Assembly (NCBI RefSeq): GCF_900637205.1 | Contig: NZ_LR134355.1 | Coordinates: 4,402,001-4,466,000 of the forward strand | Direction of reading: 5' to 3' | Source of the DNA: Mycolicibacterium chitae | GTDB taxonomy: Bacteria > Actinomycetota > Actinomycetes > Mycobacteriales > Mycobacteriaceae | DNA: 64,000 nucleotides | Program-made: the position numbers and the translations under genes | In this document: piece after piece, positions 27,067 through 36,343 of the stretch | Position numbering within the stretch: the stretch's first letter is position 1 | How the letters are laid out: every line of letters begins with the position of its first letter | Notes under the pieces: model-generated | What the model saw: only the letters and a program-made list of their open reading frames with translations | Databases searched by the model: none | What the model was told of the DNA's origin: nothing

Positions 27067-28053
27067 ATGGCCACGTCAACGCACCGTCCGCCCGCCGCCG
27101 CCCAGGCCGTCGGCATCGTGGTGGCCCTGACCGTCGCGCTGGCGGTGATCTTCGTCGCGTTCGCGCTGCCGGCCACCCAGTCCGAACCCCACGACGTCCC
27201 CCTTGGCGTCGCCGGCCCGCCACCTGCCGTCGCGCAGATCGAGTCGGCGCTGGCCCGCAACGCGCCGGGGGGCTTCGCGGTCACCGCCTACGACGACCGG
27301 GACGCCCTGACCACCGCGATCCGCCACCGCGAGGTCTACGGTGGCCTGACCGTCGGCCCCGACGGCCCCACCCTGCTGCTGGCCACCGGGGCCAGTCCGA
27401 TGATCGCCCAGGCCCTGACCCAGATCGGCAACTCGATGGCGCAGACCGCCGGAATGCCCTTGCGCACCGAGGATCTCGCACCGCTACCCGAGGCCGACCC
27501 GCGCGGGGTGGGCCTGGCCGCCGCCGCGCTGCCGCTCACGCTGGCCGGCCTCCTGCCCGCCATCGCGTTGGTCCTCGTGTTCTCGGGGCGGCCAGGGCTA
27601 CAGACCGCCACCATGCTCGGCTTCGCCGCCGTCGCGGCGCTGACCGTCACCGCACTGCTGCGCTACCTGTTCGGTTCCATCGAGCAGAACTTCTGGGGCG
27701 TGACCGCGGGACTGTTCGCCGGCATCGCCGCCACCGGGCTGGTACTGCTCGGCCTCGGCGCGCTGTTCGGGCGGGTCGGCCTGGGAATCGGCGCGGCCGC
27801 CGCCATCCTGCTGGGCAACCCGCTGTCGGGCATCAACAGCGCACCGGAACTGCTGCCGAGCGGATGGGGCGCCTTCGGCCAGTTTCTGCCCCAGGGCGCC
27901 AATGCCACCCTGTTGCGCTCGACCGCCTACTTCGGCGACTCGTTCCCCGACCCGCGGGCCGGCACCGCGCTGGTGGTGCTGGGCTGCTGGGCCGCGGTGG
28001 GCGTGCTGCTGATTGTCGCGGCTGGAGTGAGGCAGCGGCGCTCGCGCGCATAA
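27067..28053 (+). CDS. DUF3533/YhgE-Pip-like ABC-2-type membrane protein
   Basis: A 328-residue membrane protein: one N-terminal helix (residues 14-34), an extracytoplasmic domain of about 110 residues, and five helices between 150 and 325. The outline of one helix, a large outer loop, then a bundle of helices is that of YhgE/Pip or DUF3533 ABC-2-like permeases. No ATPase is nearby. The divergent TetR gene and paired operators suggest induction by a toxic or lipidic compound. Start ATG 27067. Confidence 0.65.
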   Translation: MATSTHRPPAAAQAVGIVVALTVALAVIFVAFALPATQSEPHDVPLGVAGPPPAVAQIESALARNAPGGFAVTAYDDRDALTTAIRHREVYGGLTVGPDGPTLLLATGASPMIAQALTQIGNSMAQTAGMPLRTEDLAPLPEADPRGVGLAAAALPLTLAGLLPAIALVLVFSGRPGLQTATMLGFAAVAALTVTALLRYLFGSIEQNFWGVTAGLFAGIAATGLVLLGLGALFGRVGLGIGAAAAILLGNPLSGINSAPELLPSGWGAFGQFLPQGANATLLRSTAYFGDSFPDPRAGTALVVLGCWAAVGVLLIVAAGVRQRRSRA

Positions 28054-28064
28054 GATCGGGCAGC

Positions 28065-29228
28065 GTGGGCCTCGAAGATCGCGCTGCGCTGTCGGTGCTG
28101 CACGCCGCCGTCACCAGGCCCGACGCCGACGAGTTGATCGGGCGGTTCTACACCTGCTGGTTCGCCATCGACCCGCCGGTGCGCGACCTGTTCCCGCCGG
28201 ACATGGCCGGCCAACGCGCCCTGTTCGGCCAGGTGCTGGACTTCGTGCTCGGTGAATTCATCGCGCAGCGCGCCGAGGAGCCCGTGGCGTTCTTGGCCCA
28301 GCTGGGTCGCGATCATCGCAAATACGGTGTGACACAGGATCATTACGAGACCCTGGCGCACGCGCTGTACGCCACGCTGAGCAGCGACCTGTCCGACGAG
28401 TGGACCGACGCGCTCGACGACGCCGCCCGCCAGGCCATCAACTTCATCGCCGGGGTCATGAGCGGCGCGGCCGAGGCCGAGCCGGGCCCGGGCCGCTGGG
28501 GCGGCACGGTCCTCGAACACCATCGGGTGTCCCGGGACCTCGCGGTGGTGCGGCTGCAACTCGACAGCCCGCTCGATTACCTGCCGGGCCAGTACGTCAA
28601 GGTCGAGGTGCCCCAGTGCCCGCGGCGCTGGCGCTACCTGTCGCCGGCCATCCCGGCGCAGCCCGACGGCCGCATCGAATTCCACGTCCGCGCCGTCACG
28701 GGCGGCATGGTGAGCAACGCCGTCGTCGCCGAGACCCGGCCGGGCGACCGGTGGGCGGTGTCGAGTTCGCACGGCGCACTGGAAGTCGACCGCGACGGCG
28801 GCGACGTCCTGATGATCGCCGGCAGCACCGGGCTCGCGCCGCTGCGCGCGCTGATCATGGACATGTCCCGCTACGGGGTCAATCCGCGGGTACACCTGTT
28901 CTTCGGGGCCCGCTACCCGTGCGAGCTGTACGACCTGCAGACGCTCTGGCAGGTCGCCGCACACAACCCGTGGTTGTCGGTCACCCCGGTCAGCGAGTAC
29001 TCGACCGACCCGCCCTGGGCCACGGACTACCCGGACGTGCAGCCGCCGCGCGGGCTGCACGTCCGGCAGAGCGGTCTGCTACCGGAGGTCGTGACCCGCT
29101 ACGGCGGCTGGGGCGATCGGCAGATCCTGATCAGCGGCAGCCCGGCGATGGTCAACGCCACCAAAGCCGCCCTGATCGCCAAAGGCGCGCCGGCGGAACG
29201 CATTCAGCACGACCCGCCGTTCGGCTGA
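28065..29228 (+). CDS. Type II flavohaemoglobin-like protein
   Basis: A 387-residue globin-reductase fusion: globin-like domain (~1-130), FAD-binding barrel (~150-240, LPGQYVKVEVP, and RRWRYLSPA where classic flavohaemoglobins have RxYS), and NAD domain (GSTGLAPLRALI, ISGSPAMV). The changes in the FAD motif are those of mycobacterial type II flavohaemoglobins such as Rv0385, reported to oxidise D-lactate instead of detoxifying NO well. GTG 28065 follows a TAAGAT at 28051-28056. It starts 11 bp after the permease stop, so the two may also be co-transcribed. Confidence 0.85.
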   Translation: MGLEDRAALSVLHAAVTRPDADELIGRFYTCWFAIDPPVRDLFPPDMAGQRALFGQVLDFVLGEFIAQRAEEPVAFLAQLGRDHRKYGVTQDHYETLAHALYATLSSDLSDEWTDALDDAARQAINFIAGVMSGAAEAEPGPGRWGGTVLEHHRVSRDLAVVRLQLDSPLDYLPGQYVKVEVPQCPRRWRYLSPAIPAQPDGRIEFHVRAVTGGMVSNAVVAETRPGDRWAVSSSHGALEVDRDGGDVLMIAGSTGLAPLRALIMDMSRYGVNPRVHLFFGARYPCELYDLQTLWQVAAHNPWLSVTPVSEYSTDPPWATDYPDVQPPRGLHVRQSGLLPEVVTRYGGWGDRQILISGSPAMVNATKAALIAKGAPAERIQHDPPFG

Positions 29229-29235
29229 GGACGCC

Positions 29236-29291
29236 GTTGCTGCTGATTCAGCGGTTGGCTGCTAATTCAGCGGCTGGCTGCTGATTCAGCG
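29236..29291. repeat. Three tandem 18-19-bp repeats at the end of hspR
   Basis: Three adjacent copies of G(T/C)TGGCTGCT(G/A)ATTCAGCG at 29236-29253, 29254-29272 and 29273-29291. Each contains the small inverted repeat GCTG...CAGC. They fill the gap between the convergent flavohaemoglobin and hspR genes, and the last copy includes the hspR stop. Confidence 0.85.
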
Positions 29292-29681
29292 GCGCGACTG
29301 TCGCGGCTGCCAGACCACCACCGCGGTGGAGGTCTGCGGCTTGACGAGGTCGCGGCGCTGGCCGGCCCGCACCGCGGCGAGTTCCTCGGTCATCTCGGCG
29401 ACGCGGGACTGCAGCGCCTCGACCTGATTGGTCAACTCGATGATGCGTTTGATGCCGGCCAGGTTGACGCCCTCGTCCTGCGACAACCGCTGCACCTCGC
29501 GCAGCAGGTCCACGTCGCGTTCCGAATAGCGCCGGCCGCCACCCGAACTCCGTTGCGGCGACACCAGACCCAGCCGGTCATAGGTGCGCAGGGTCTGCGC
29601 GTGCATGCCGGCCAGTTCGGCGGCCACCGAGATCAGGAACGTGCGCGATTCGTTACGGCGGGAATCGTCAGCTTTGCTCAC
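29286..29681 (-). CDS. hspR: HspR heat-shock repressor (MerR family)
   Basis: A 131-residue MerR-type regulator. The helix-turn-helix is at residues ~15-50 (SVAAELAGMHAQTLRTYDRLGLVSP), followed by GGRRYSERDVDLL and a coiled-coil region. HspR binds HAIR repeats upstream of dnaK and clpB with DnaK as co-repressor. It is the last gene of the dnaK operon, 6 bp after dnaJ. Start GTG 29681. Normal length for the family (about 126 in M. tuberculosis). Confidence 0.97.
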   Translation of the reverse strand: MSKADDSRRNESRTFLISVAAELAGMHAQTLRTYDRLGLVSPQRSSGGGRRYSERDVDLLREVQRLSQDEGVNLAGIKRIIELTNQVEALQSRVAEMTEELAAVRAGQRRDLVKPQTSTAVVVWQPRQSRR

Positions 29682-29687
29682 GGGACA

Positions 29688-30866
29688 TCACATCCGATTC
29701 CCTGCCCAGCCGGCCCGCGGGTCGAACCCGCTGGCGCGCTCCGCCTCGGCGTAGGCCTCCAACGCCTCGAGGGCCTCACCCTCCAGGTTGGGTGGCACCG
29801 CGACCTTCACGGTGACCAGCAGGTCGCCGTTGCCGCCGCTGCGCTTGGGCACACCGCGGCCGCGCACCCGCAGGATGCGTCCGTCCGCGGTGCCCTTCGG
29901 CACCCGGACGCCGACCTTGCCCTCCAGCGTCGGCACGGAAAGCGTTGTGCCCAGCGCCAACTCGGAGAAACTGACCGGCACGGCGACGGTCAGGTCGTCG
30001 CCGTCGCGGCCGAATACCTTGTCCGGGCGCACGTGCACGGTGACGTAGAGGTCGCCCGACGGCGCACCGCGCAGCCCGGCCTCACCTTGGCCCGCGAGCC
30101 GAATGCGTTGCCCGTCTTCGACACCCGGGGGGATGCGCACGTTGATGGTGCGCGTTCGGGTGGTGACGCCGGTCCCCCGGCATTCGTCACACGGGTGCTC
30201 GATGATGGAACCGCTGCCGCGGCATTCGGTGCACGGTTCGGAGAACCCGAACGCGCCCTGGTTGCGGTTGACGACGCCGGCGCCGTTACAGCTGGCGCAG
30301 ACCTTCGGGCTGGTACCCGGCCGGGCCCCGCTGCCGTGGCAGTTGGTGCACGGCGCCGGGCTGGTGAGCCGCAGCGGCATCGCCACGCCCTTGGTGGCCT
30401 CGAGGAAGTCGAGTTCGGTCTCGGTCTCGAGGTCGTTGCCCCGCCGCGGCCGGCTGGGTCGCGGCTGGGCGCCGCGGCCGAACAGCCCGCCGAACAGGTC
30501 ACCGATGTTGGTGCCGCCGGTCTGCCCGGCGGCATCGAACAGGTCACCGAGGTTGAACTCGGCACCGTCGGCGCCGTAGCCGCTGAAGCCCGGGCCTCCA
30601 TTGGTGAAGCGTCGACCGAACCCGCCGCCGGCGAAGAGCCGACGGGTCTCGTCGTACTCCTTGCGCTTGGCGTCGTCGGTCAGCACTTCCTTGGCCTCGG
30701 AGGCGGCCTTGTACCGCTCCTCGGCGCTCGGATTGTCCGGGTTCCGGTCCGGGTGGTTCTCGGCGAGGATCTTGCGCGCGGCGCGCTTGATCTCGTCCTT
30801 GGTGGCGTCGGAGGAGACGCCCAGCTCCTTGTAGAAGTCCTTCTCAACCCATTCACGCTGGGCCAC
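29688..30866 (-). CDS. dnaJ: DnaJ co-chaperone (DnaJ1)
   Basis: A 392-residue class A J-protein: J-domain with HPD in ENHPDRNPD near residues 36-44, Gly/Phe-rich linker (FGRRFTNGGPGFSGYG), four CxxCxGxG zinc motifs (CTNCHGSG, CASCNGAG, CTECRGSG, CDECRGTG) and the C-terminal substrate-binding part. It stimulates the DnaK ATPase. GTG 30866 has a strong AAGGAGG upstream. Order dnaK-grpE-dnaJ-hspR is the standard actinobacterial one. Confidence 0.97.
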   Translation of the reverse strand: MAQREWVEKDFYKELGVSSDATKDEIKRAARKILAENHPDRNPDNPSAEERYKAASEAKEVLTDDAKRKEYDETRRLFAGGGFGRRFTNGGPGFSGYGADGAEFNLGDLFDAAGQTGGTNIGDLFGGLFGRGAQPRPSRPRRGNDLETETELDFLEATKGVAMPLRLTSPAPCTNCHGSGARPGTSPKVCASCNGAGVVNRNQGAFGFSEPCTECRGSGSIIEHPCDECRGTGVTTRTRTINVRIPPGVEDGQRIRLAGQGEAGLRGAPSGDLYVTVHVRPDKVFGRDGDDLTVAVPVSFSELALGTTLSVPTLEGKVGVRVPKGTADGRILRVRGRGVPKRSGGNGDLLVTVKVAVPPNLEGEALEALEAYAEAERASGFDPRAGWAGNRM

Positions 30867-30912
30867 TGAGCGTCACCTCCTTACCTGTGCTCATCTTCTA
30901 TGTCCGTCTCAT

Positions 30913-31529
30913 CTACGATTCTGCGGGACCGTCGGGACCCGCTGCGGGAGGTGCGGATTCGGCCTCGGCCGTGTCGGGTTGCACCTCGGTGTCGACGACC
31001 CCGACCATCGCGTGCCGCAGCACCTGCTCGCCGAGCCGGTAACCGCGGCGCATGACCGTCCCGATCACCGGGTTGGAGCCGTCGCCCTCATGCTGCACCG
31101 CTTCGTGCAGCTCGGGGTCGAATTCGTCGCCTTCGTCGCCGAATCCCTTGAGGCCCAGCCCTTCCAGGGTGTCCAGCAGCTTGTCGGAGATGGCCTTCAG
31201 CGGCCCCGACTCCAGGTCACCGTGGCTGCGGGCGCGGTCGAGATCGTCGAGCAGCGGCAGCAACTGGCTGACCACCGCTCCCTTGGCCCGTTCGGCCGCC
31301 ACCTGCTGTTCGCGCAGGGCCCGCTTGCGGTAGTTCGCGAAGTCGGCCTGGACGCGTTGCAGATCGGCGATCAGCTCGGCGGCCTTGTCCTCCTCCGCGG
31401 TGCCTGCGGGCTCCGCCGGCTCCGACCCCTCGGGGGCCGGGCCGGCGGTCGCCTCGCGAACCTCACCGGTGTCGGGATCGATGCGCCGTTTGTCGGTGAC
31501 GGTCACCGGCTCGTGCGGATCGTTCTGAC

Positions 31530-31533
<4 letters not shown>
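30913..31533 (-). CDS. grpE: GrpE nucleotide exchange factor
   Basis: A 206-residue GrpE: disordered acidic N-terminus (to ~55), long coiled coil (DLQRVQADFANYRKRALREQQ and so on) and beta-domain with GDEGDEFDPELHEAVQ and VIGTVMRRGYRLGEQVLRHAMVGV. It releases ADP from DnaK. The GTG start overlaps the dnaK stop by 4 bp. A 46-bp gap separates it from dnaJ. Confidence 0.97.
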
Positions 31534-33383
<1,850 letters not shown>

Positions 33384-33414
33384 AGTTACTGCCTCCTGTA
33401 TAGCTTCAATAGGA

Positions 33415-33435
33415 TCTGAGTGAACCTCGCTCAAG
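33415..33435. promoter_or_regulatory. Second HAIR-like HspR site upstream of dnaK
   Basis: TCTGAGT, 7 bp, GCTCAAG. The right arm is perfect and the left arm is missing one match to CTTGAGT. It is 32-52 nt upstream of the dnaK ATG. Confidence 0.6.
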
Positions 33436-33469
33436 ACTGCTCCGTCGACCGGCGTGCTGTCAACTCATA

Positions 33470-33490
33470 GTTGAGTCTGATTCGCTCAAG
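33470..33490. promoter_or_regulatory. Main HAIR-type HspR operator upstream of dnaK
   Basis: GTTGAGT, 7 bp, GCTCAAG, nearly the consensus CTTGAGT-N7-ACTCAAG. It is 87-107 nt upstream of dnaK. Adjacent TTGACA (complement of 33459-33464) may be a -35 box. Confidence 0.8.
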
Positions 33491-33546
33491 TTTGTCAGTA
33501 GGCCCAACGGCGGGGGTTCGGGATTTGTTCCCGGCGGCGACGATGA

Positions 33547-34617
33547 TCAGGAATTCCCGCGGGTCAACGCGCGCGCCGCCGCCAGATTTTCCAGCTGCGC
33601 CCGCGCGGCCGGGCTCACCCGCAGCGAGGACTCCGCCAGGAAATCCCCGATCAGCGACTGCGCCCGGTCCAGATAGCTGGCCCGTTCGAAATCGGTGTGC
33701 GATGCGCGCGCATGCCGGATCAGTTTCACGGCCTTGTCCAGGTCAGCACCCTGCTGCTCCGACAGATGCGAGTGCCCGAGCCGACGCCCGGTCGCCTCGC
33801 AGTCCCGCCACAGCCGAGCCAACTCCGCCACCGCGCCGTGATAGCTCTCGGCGTGCTCCACCCCGGACGGACCATGTTCGGTGCGCAGCGCACCGGCCCG
33901 CGCCGCCGCGTCGTGATACGCGGCGGCGGCCGGGACGGTTACGTCGGTGACACCCGGGTAGAGCAGGACGAGTTCGGGGTCCATCTCGTAAGCCAGGTAG
34001 GCGGTCAGGACGCGATTGTGCTCGGTGAGCGCGGCCTGCCACAGCAATTCGGCGACGCCGGCCCCAGAAGGTGGCGCCGGGGCGGGGGCCGGGACACTCA
34101 GAAAGTCACGCAGCCGAGTCCACAGGCCGGGACCGGCCGGTTTGGACACCGGTTGTGGCGCGCGCACGGGCGCCGGCCCGGACACACCAGCCGGGCGCAT
34201 GGGGCGGTAGCGCACCTTTCGCCGCCCCGGTTCCTGACGCCGCACCGGAACCGTCGTCGCCCCCCGATCGGGGTGGCGCGCCAGGAGCTCATGGCACGCC
34301 CGCACCGGCAGCACTGCGATCTGTTGCCAGGCGTGCGGCGGGACCTTCGGTGTCACCCTGATGGTCAGCAGCCCGGCACGCGCCGGTGGGTTGTCGATCT
34401 CGATGCGGTGATGGGTACACGCCAGCCCGTCGACGACCGAGGCGAGGCTGACGTTGCGCCTGGCCACCACCGCCACCTGCTCGCCCGCGGCGAACCCGTG
34501 CGGTTCTGTTTCATTGGTGGACAAGGCAATACGCAGCGTGCTGAAACCCTGCCCGTGCTCGGGAGCCTCCAGCAGCGAGTACACCGGTAGGTCGTCCATA
34601 CCGTCGCACTCTGCCAT
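33547..34617 (-). CDS. Unknown protein upstream of dnaK
   Basis: A 356-residue protein I do not recognise. The first ~140 residues are beta-rich (STLRIALSTNE, GEQVAVVARRNVSLASVVDGLA, GLLTIRVTPKVPP), then comes a Pro/Arg-rich linker (~160-205) and an alpha-helical C-terminal half with many Ala, His and Glu, like a tetratricopeptide or four-helix domain. No signal peptide or membrane helix. ATG 34617 or 34599 could be the start. It is 163 bp upstream of dnaK in the same direction, but the HspR operators between them suggest separate transcription. Confidence 0.65.
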   Translation of the reverse strand: MAECDGMDDLPVYSLLEAPEHGQGFSTLRIALSTNETEPHGFAAGEQVAVVARRNVSLASVVDGLACTHHRIEIDNPPARAGLLTIRVTPKVPPHAWQQIAVLPVRACHELLARHPDRGATTVPVRRQEPGRRKVRYRPMRPAGVSGPAPVRAPQPVSKPAGPGLWTRLRDFLSVPAPAPAPPSGAGVAELLWQAALTEHNRVLTAYLAYEMDPELVLLYPGVTDVTVPAAAAYHDAAARAGALRTEHGPSGVEHAESYHGAVAELARLWRDCEATGRRLGHSHLSEQQGADLDKAVKLIRHARASHTDFERASYLDRAQSLIGDFLAESSLRVSPAARAQLENLAAARALTRGNS

Positions 34618-34631
34618 GAGCCCCGTGCCGC

Positions 34632-34680
34632 CTACGCCGAGGTCTGCAGCCACCTGTGGTGACCAGAGACCTCGGCGTAG
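34632..34680. terminator. 14-bp perfect inverted repeat, terminator-like
   Basis: CTACGCCGAGGTCT (34632-34645) and AGACCTCGGCGTAG (34667-34680) are perfect complements; within the loop CCAC-CT-GTGG pairs again. It lies between the hydrolase stop and the start of the next gene, both on the minus strand. No T-run follows, so it may work as a hairpin terminator without U-tract or as an operator. Confidence 0.55.
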
Positions 34681-34696
34681 AGGATGACCGAGCCCC

Positions 34697-35569
34697 CTAG
34701 AGCACCTCGGCCAGGAACTCGCGGACCCGGTCGACGAACTCCTCGGGCTGGTCATAAGTGACGATGTGGCCGGCGTCGGCGATCGTGAGGTACCGGGAAT
34801 CGGGGGTCGCCGCGTGCGCGGCAGCGATCTCCGCGGCGCCGACCAGCTCATCGTTGGCGCCGCGCACCCACAGCGTCGGCGCCCGCAGCCGGTGTAGTTC
34901 GGGAGTGTGGTCGAGGCGCATGGCGCGGGGACCGTAGGACTCGATCTGCCAGTCATCGAGCGCCTTCTCCCCGTGCTGGTTCTTGGCCCGAGCCTCGGCG
35001 ACCGCGAGCGCGATGATGCGGTCGAAGCCGGGGGTGGCGGTACCGGCAGTCAACTGCGTCGCCATCGCCGAGCGCAGGTAGCCCGGGAATCGGGCCAGGA
35101 TCCAGCTGCACAGCCGCAGCAGGCCCGGGACGCGCATCGTCGCCCAGGTGAAGAACTGGTACGGACGTCGACGTCCGATTCCGCCGGGCCCGATCGGCAC
35201 CAGGGCGCTGACGCGGTCGGGGTGGTCCAGCGCGAAGCCGACGGCCACGCCGCCGCCCATGGACAGGCCCAGCAGCGCGACCCGGGGCAGCTCGAGCCGG
35301 TCGAGGAGTTCGAGCAGGAAGCGGCGATAGAACGCGTCGTCGAGGAGGCCCTTCCACGGCCGGCTGCCGCCGTGTCGCGGCAGGTCGATGACGTGGACCC
35401 GATGGTCGACGGCGAGCGGGCCGACGACGTCGCGCCACACCCCCTGCCCGGTGTCGAGCATGGCGCCGTGCAGCAGGAGCAGGGGCGGTCCGGTGTCACC
35501 GGCGCGGTAGAGACGCACGGGTCCGCCGCAGATGGTCAGGTCGGTGCAGGTGTCGAAGGGCGAGCTCAC
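34697..35569 (-). CDS. Alpha/beta hydrolase
   Basis: A 290-residue alpha/beta-hydrolase: oxyanion region LLLLHGAMLD, nucleophile elbow GLSMGGG (Ser near 104), acid in RGANDELV and base in DAGHIVTYD. The cap is formed by about residues 130-200. Substrate unknown; lipase/esterase or C-C hydrolase are possible. GTG 35569 overlaps the stop of the upstream TetR gene by 4 bp, so both are one operon under the TetR operator. Confidence 0.9.
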   Translation of the reverse strand: MSSPFDTCTDLTICGGPVRLYRAGDTGPPLLLLHGAMLDTGQGVWRDVVGPLAVDHRVHVIDLPRHGGSRPWKGLLDDAFYRRFLLELLDRLELPRVALLGLSMGGGVAVGFALDHPDRVSALVPIGPGGIGRRRPYQFFTWATMRVPGLLRLCSWILARFPGYLRSAMATQLTAGTATPGFDRIIALAVAEARAKNQHGEKALDDWQIESYGPRAMRLDHTPELHRLRAPTLWVRGANDELVGAAEIAAAHAATPDSRYLTIADAGHIVTYDQPEEFVDRVREFLAEVL

Positions 35570-36249
35570 GGGATCTCCTCCAGGTGGTCGAGTTGGGCAT
35601 CGAGGTGGTCGAGCAGGGCCAGTTGCGCGCGCCGGGCGGCTGCGGCGTCCGGTGGCGCCTGGGTGGCCAGACCCCGGCCGACGAGATCCGCGAACAGCCC
35701 GACGGTCTCGCGGAGTTGATCGTCGGTGGTGGCCCCGAGGGTGCCCGGCGCGTGCAACAGGCCGATGGTGAAGACGCTGAGCATGCGCACCAGCGGCTCC
35801 GTGGCGACCTCGGGGTCGATCACGCCGGCCTCCTGCAGCGCGGCGATGTAGTCGATCAGCCAGTCGAACCGCTGCTGATAGCGGCCGTCGGTGACGGACC
35901 GGACGTGGTCGCCCAGGACGGCCTCGTCCCCGAGGTAGAGCGCGCGCATCAGCGGATCGCCGAGCAGGGCCTCGACGCCGAACCGGTAGACCGCGGGCAG
36001 GTCGACCACGTCGGTCGCGGCGCGCACCCGGCGCTGGACGGCGGCGGTCAGGCCCCGCATGCTGCGGTTCAGTACGGCCGCCAGGATTGCCGCCTTGTCG
36101 GGGAATTCGAGGTAGACGGCGCCTTTGCCGACGCCGGCGCGGGCGGCGATGTCGGACACGGTGGTGGCCGGCCAGCCGTTGTCCAGCGCCAGCTCACGCG
36201 CCGCGGTAAGCAGCCGCTCCCGTCGGTCGGGTATTCGAGGCCGGGGCAT
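35566..36249 (-). CDS. TetR-family regulator, operon with hydrolase
   Basis: A 227-residue TetR protein: helix-turn-helix at residues 8-55 (RERLLTAARELALDNGW, then ATTVSDIAARAGVGKGAVYLEFPDK), and a helical ligand domain. ATG 36249. A 34-bp inverted repeat covers its own -10 element (TAATTT, complement of 36273-36278), so it is probably autoregulated and controls the following hydrolase, and perhaps the divergent molybdenum enzyme. Confidence 0.92.
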   Translation of the reverse strand: MPRPRIPDRRERLLTAARELALDNGWPATTVSDIAARAGVGKGAVYLEFPDKAAILAAVLNRSMRGLTAAVQRRVRAATDVVDLPAVYRFGVEALLGDPLMRALYLGDEAVLGDHVRSVTDGRYQQRFDWLIDYIAALQEAGVIDPEVATEPLVRMLSVFTIGLLHAPGTLGATTDDQLRETVGLFADLVGRGLATQAPPDAAAARRAQLALLDHLDAQLDHLEEIP

Positions 36250-36262
36250 CGCGCCACCCTTT

Positions 36263-36296
36263 CGTAGTGACCAAATTACTCTTTATGGTCACTACG
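36263..36296. promoter_or_regulatory. TetR operator, 10-bp perfect inverted repeat
   Basis: CGTAGTGACC (36263-36272) and GGTCACTACG (36287-36296) with a 14-bp AT-rich centre. It overlaps the likely promoter of the TetR-hydrolase operon and is 48 bp from the divergent GTG at 36344. Confidence 0.7.
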
Positions 36297-36343
36297 ACCG
36301 TAACACGGCCCCGCATCCCGGCGGCGCGACTAGGTTGAGGACG

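Noticed and set aside
26805..28064. Upstream extension of the flavohaemoglobin frame
   Set aside because: It runs through the permease and TetR genes in another frame with Arg-rich nonsense; the globin domain starts at GTG 28065.
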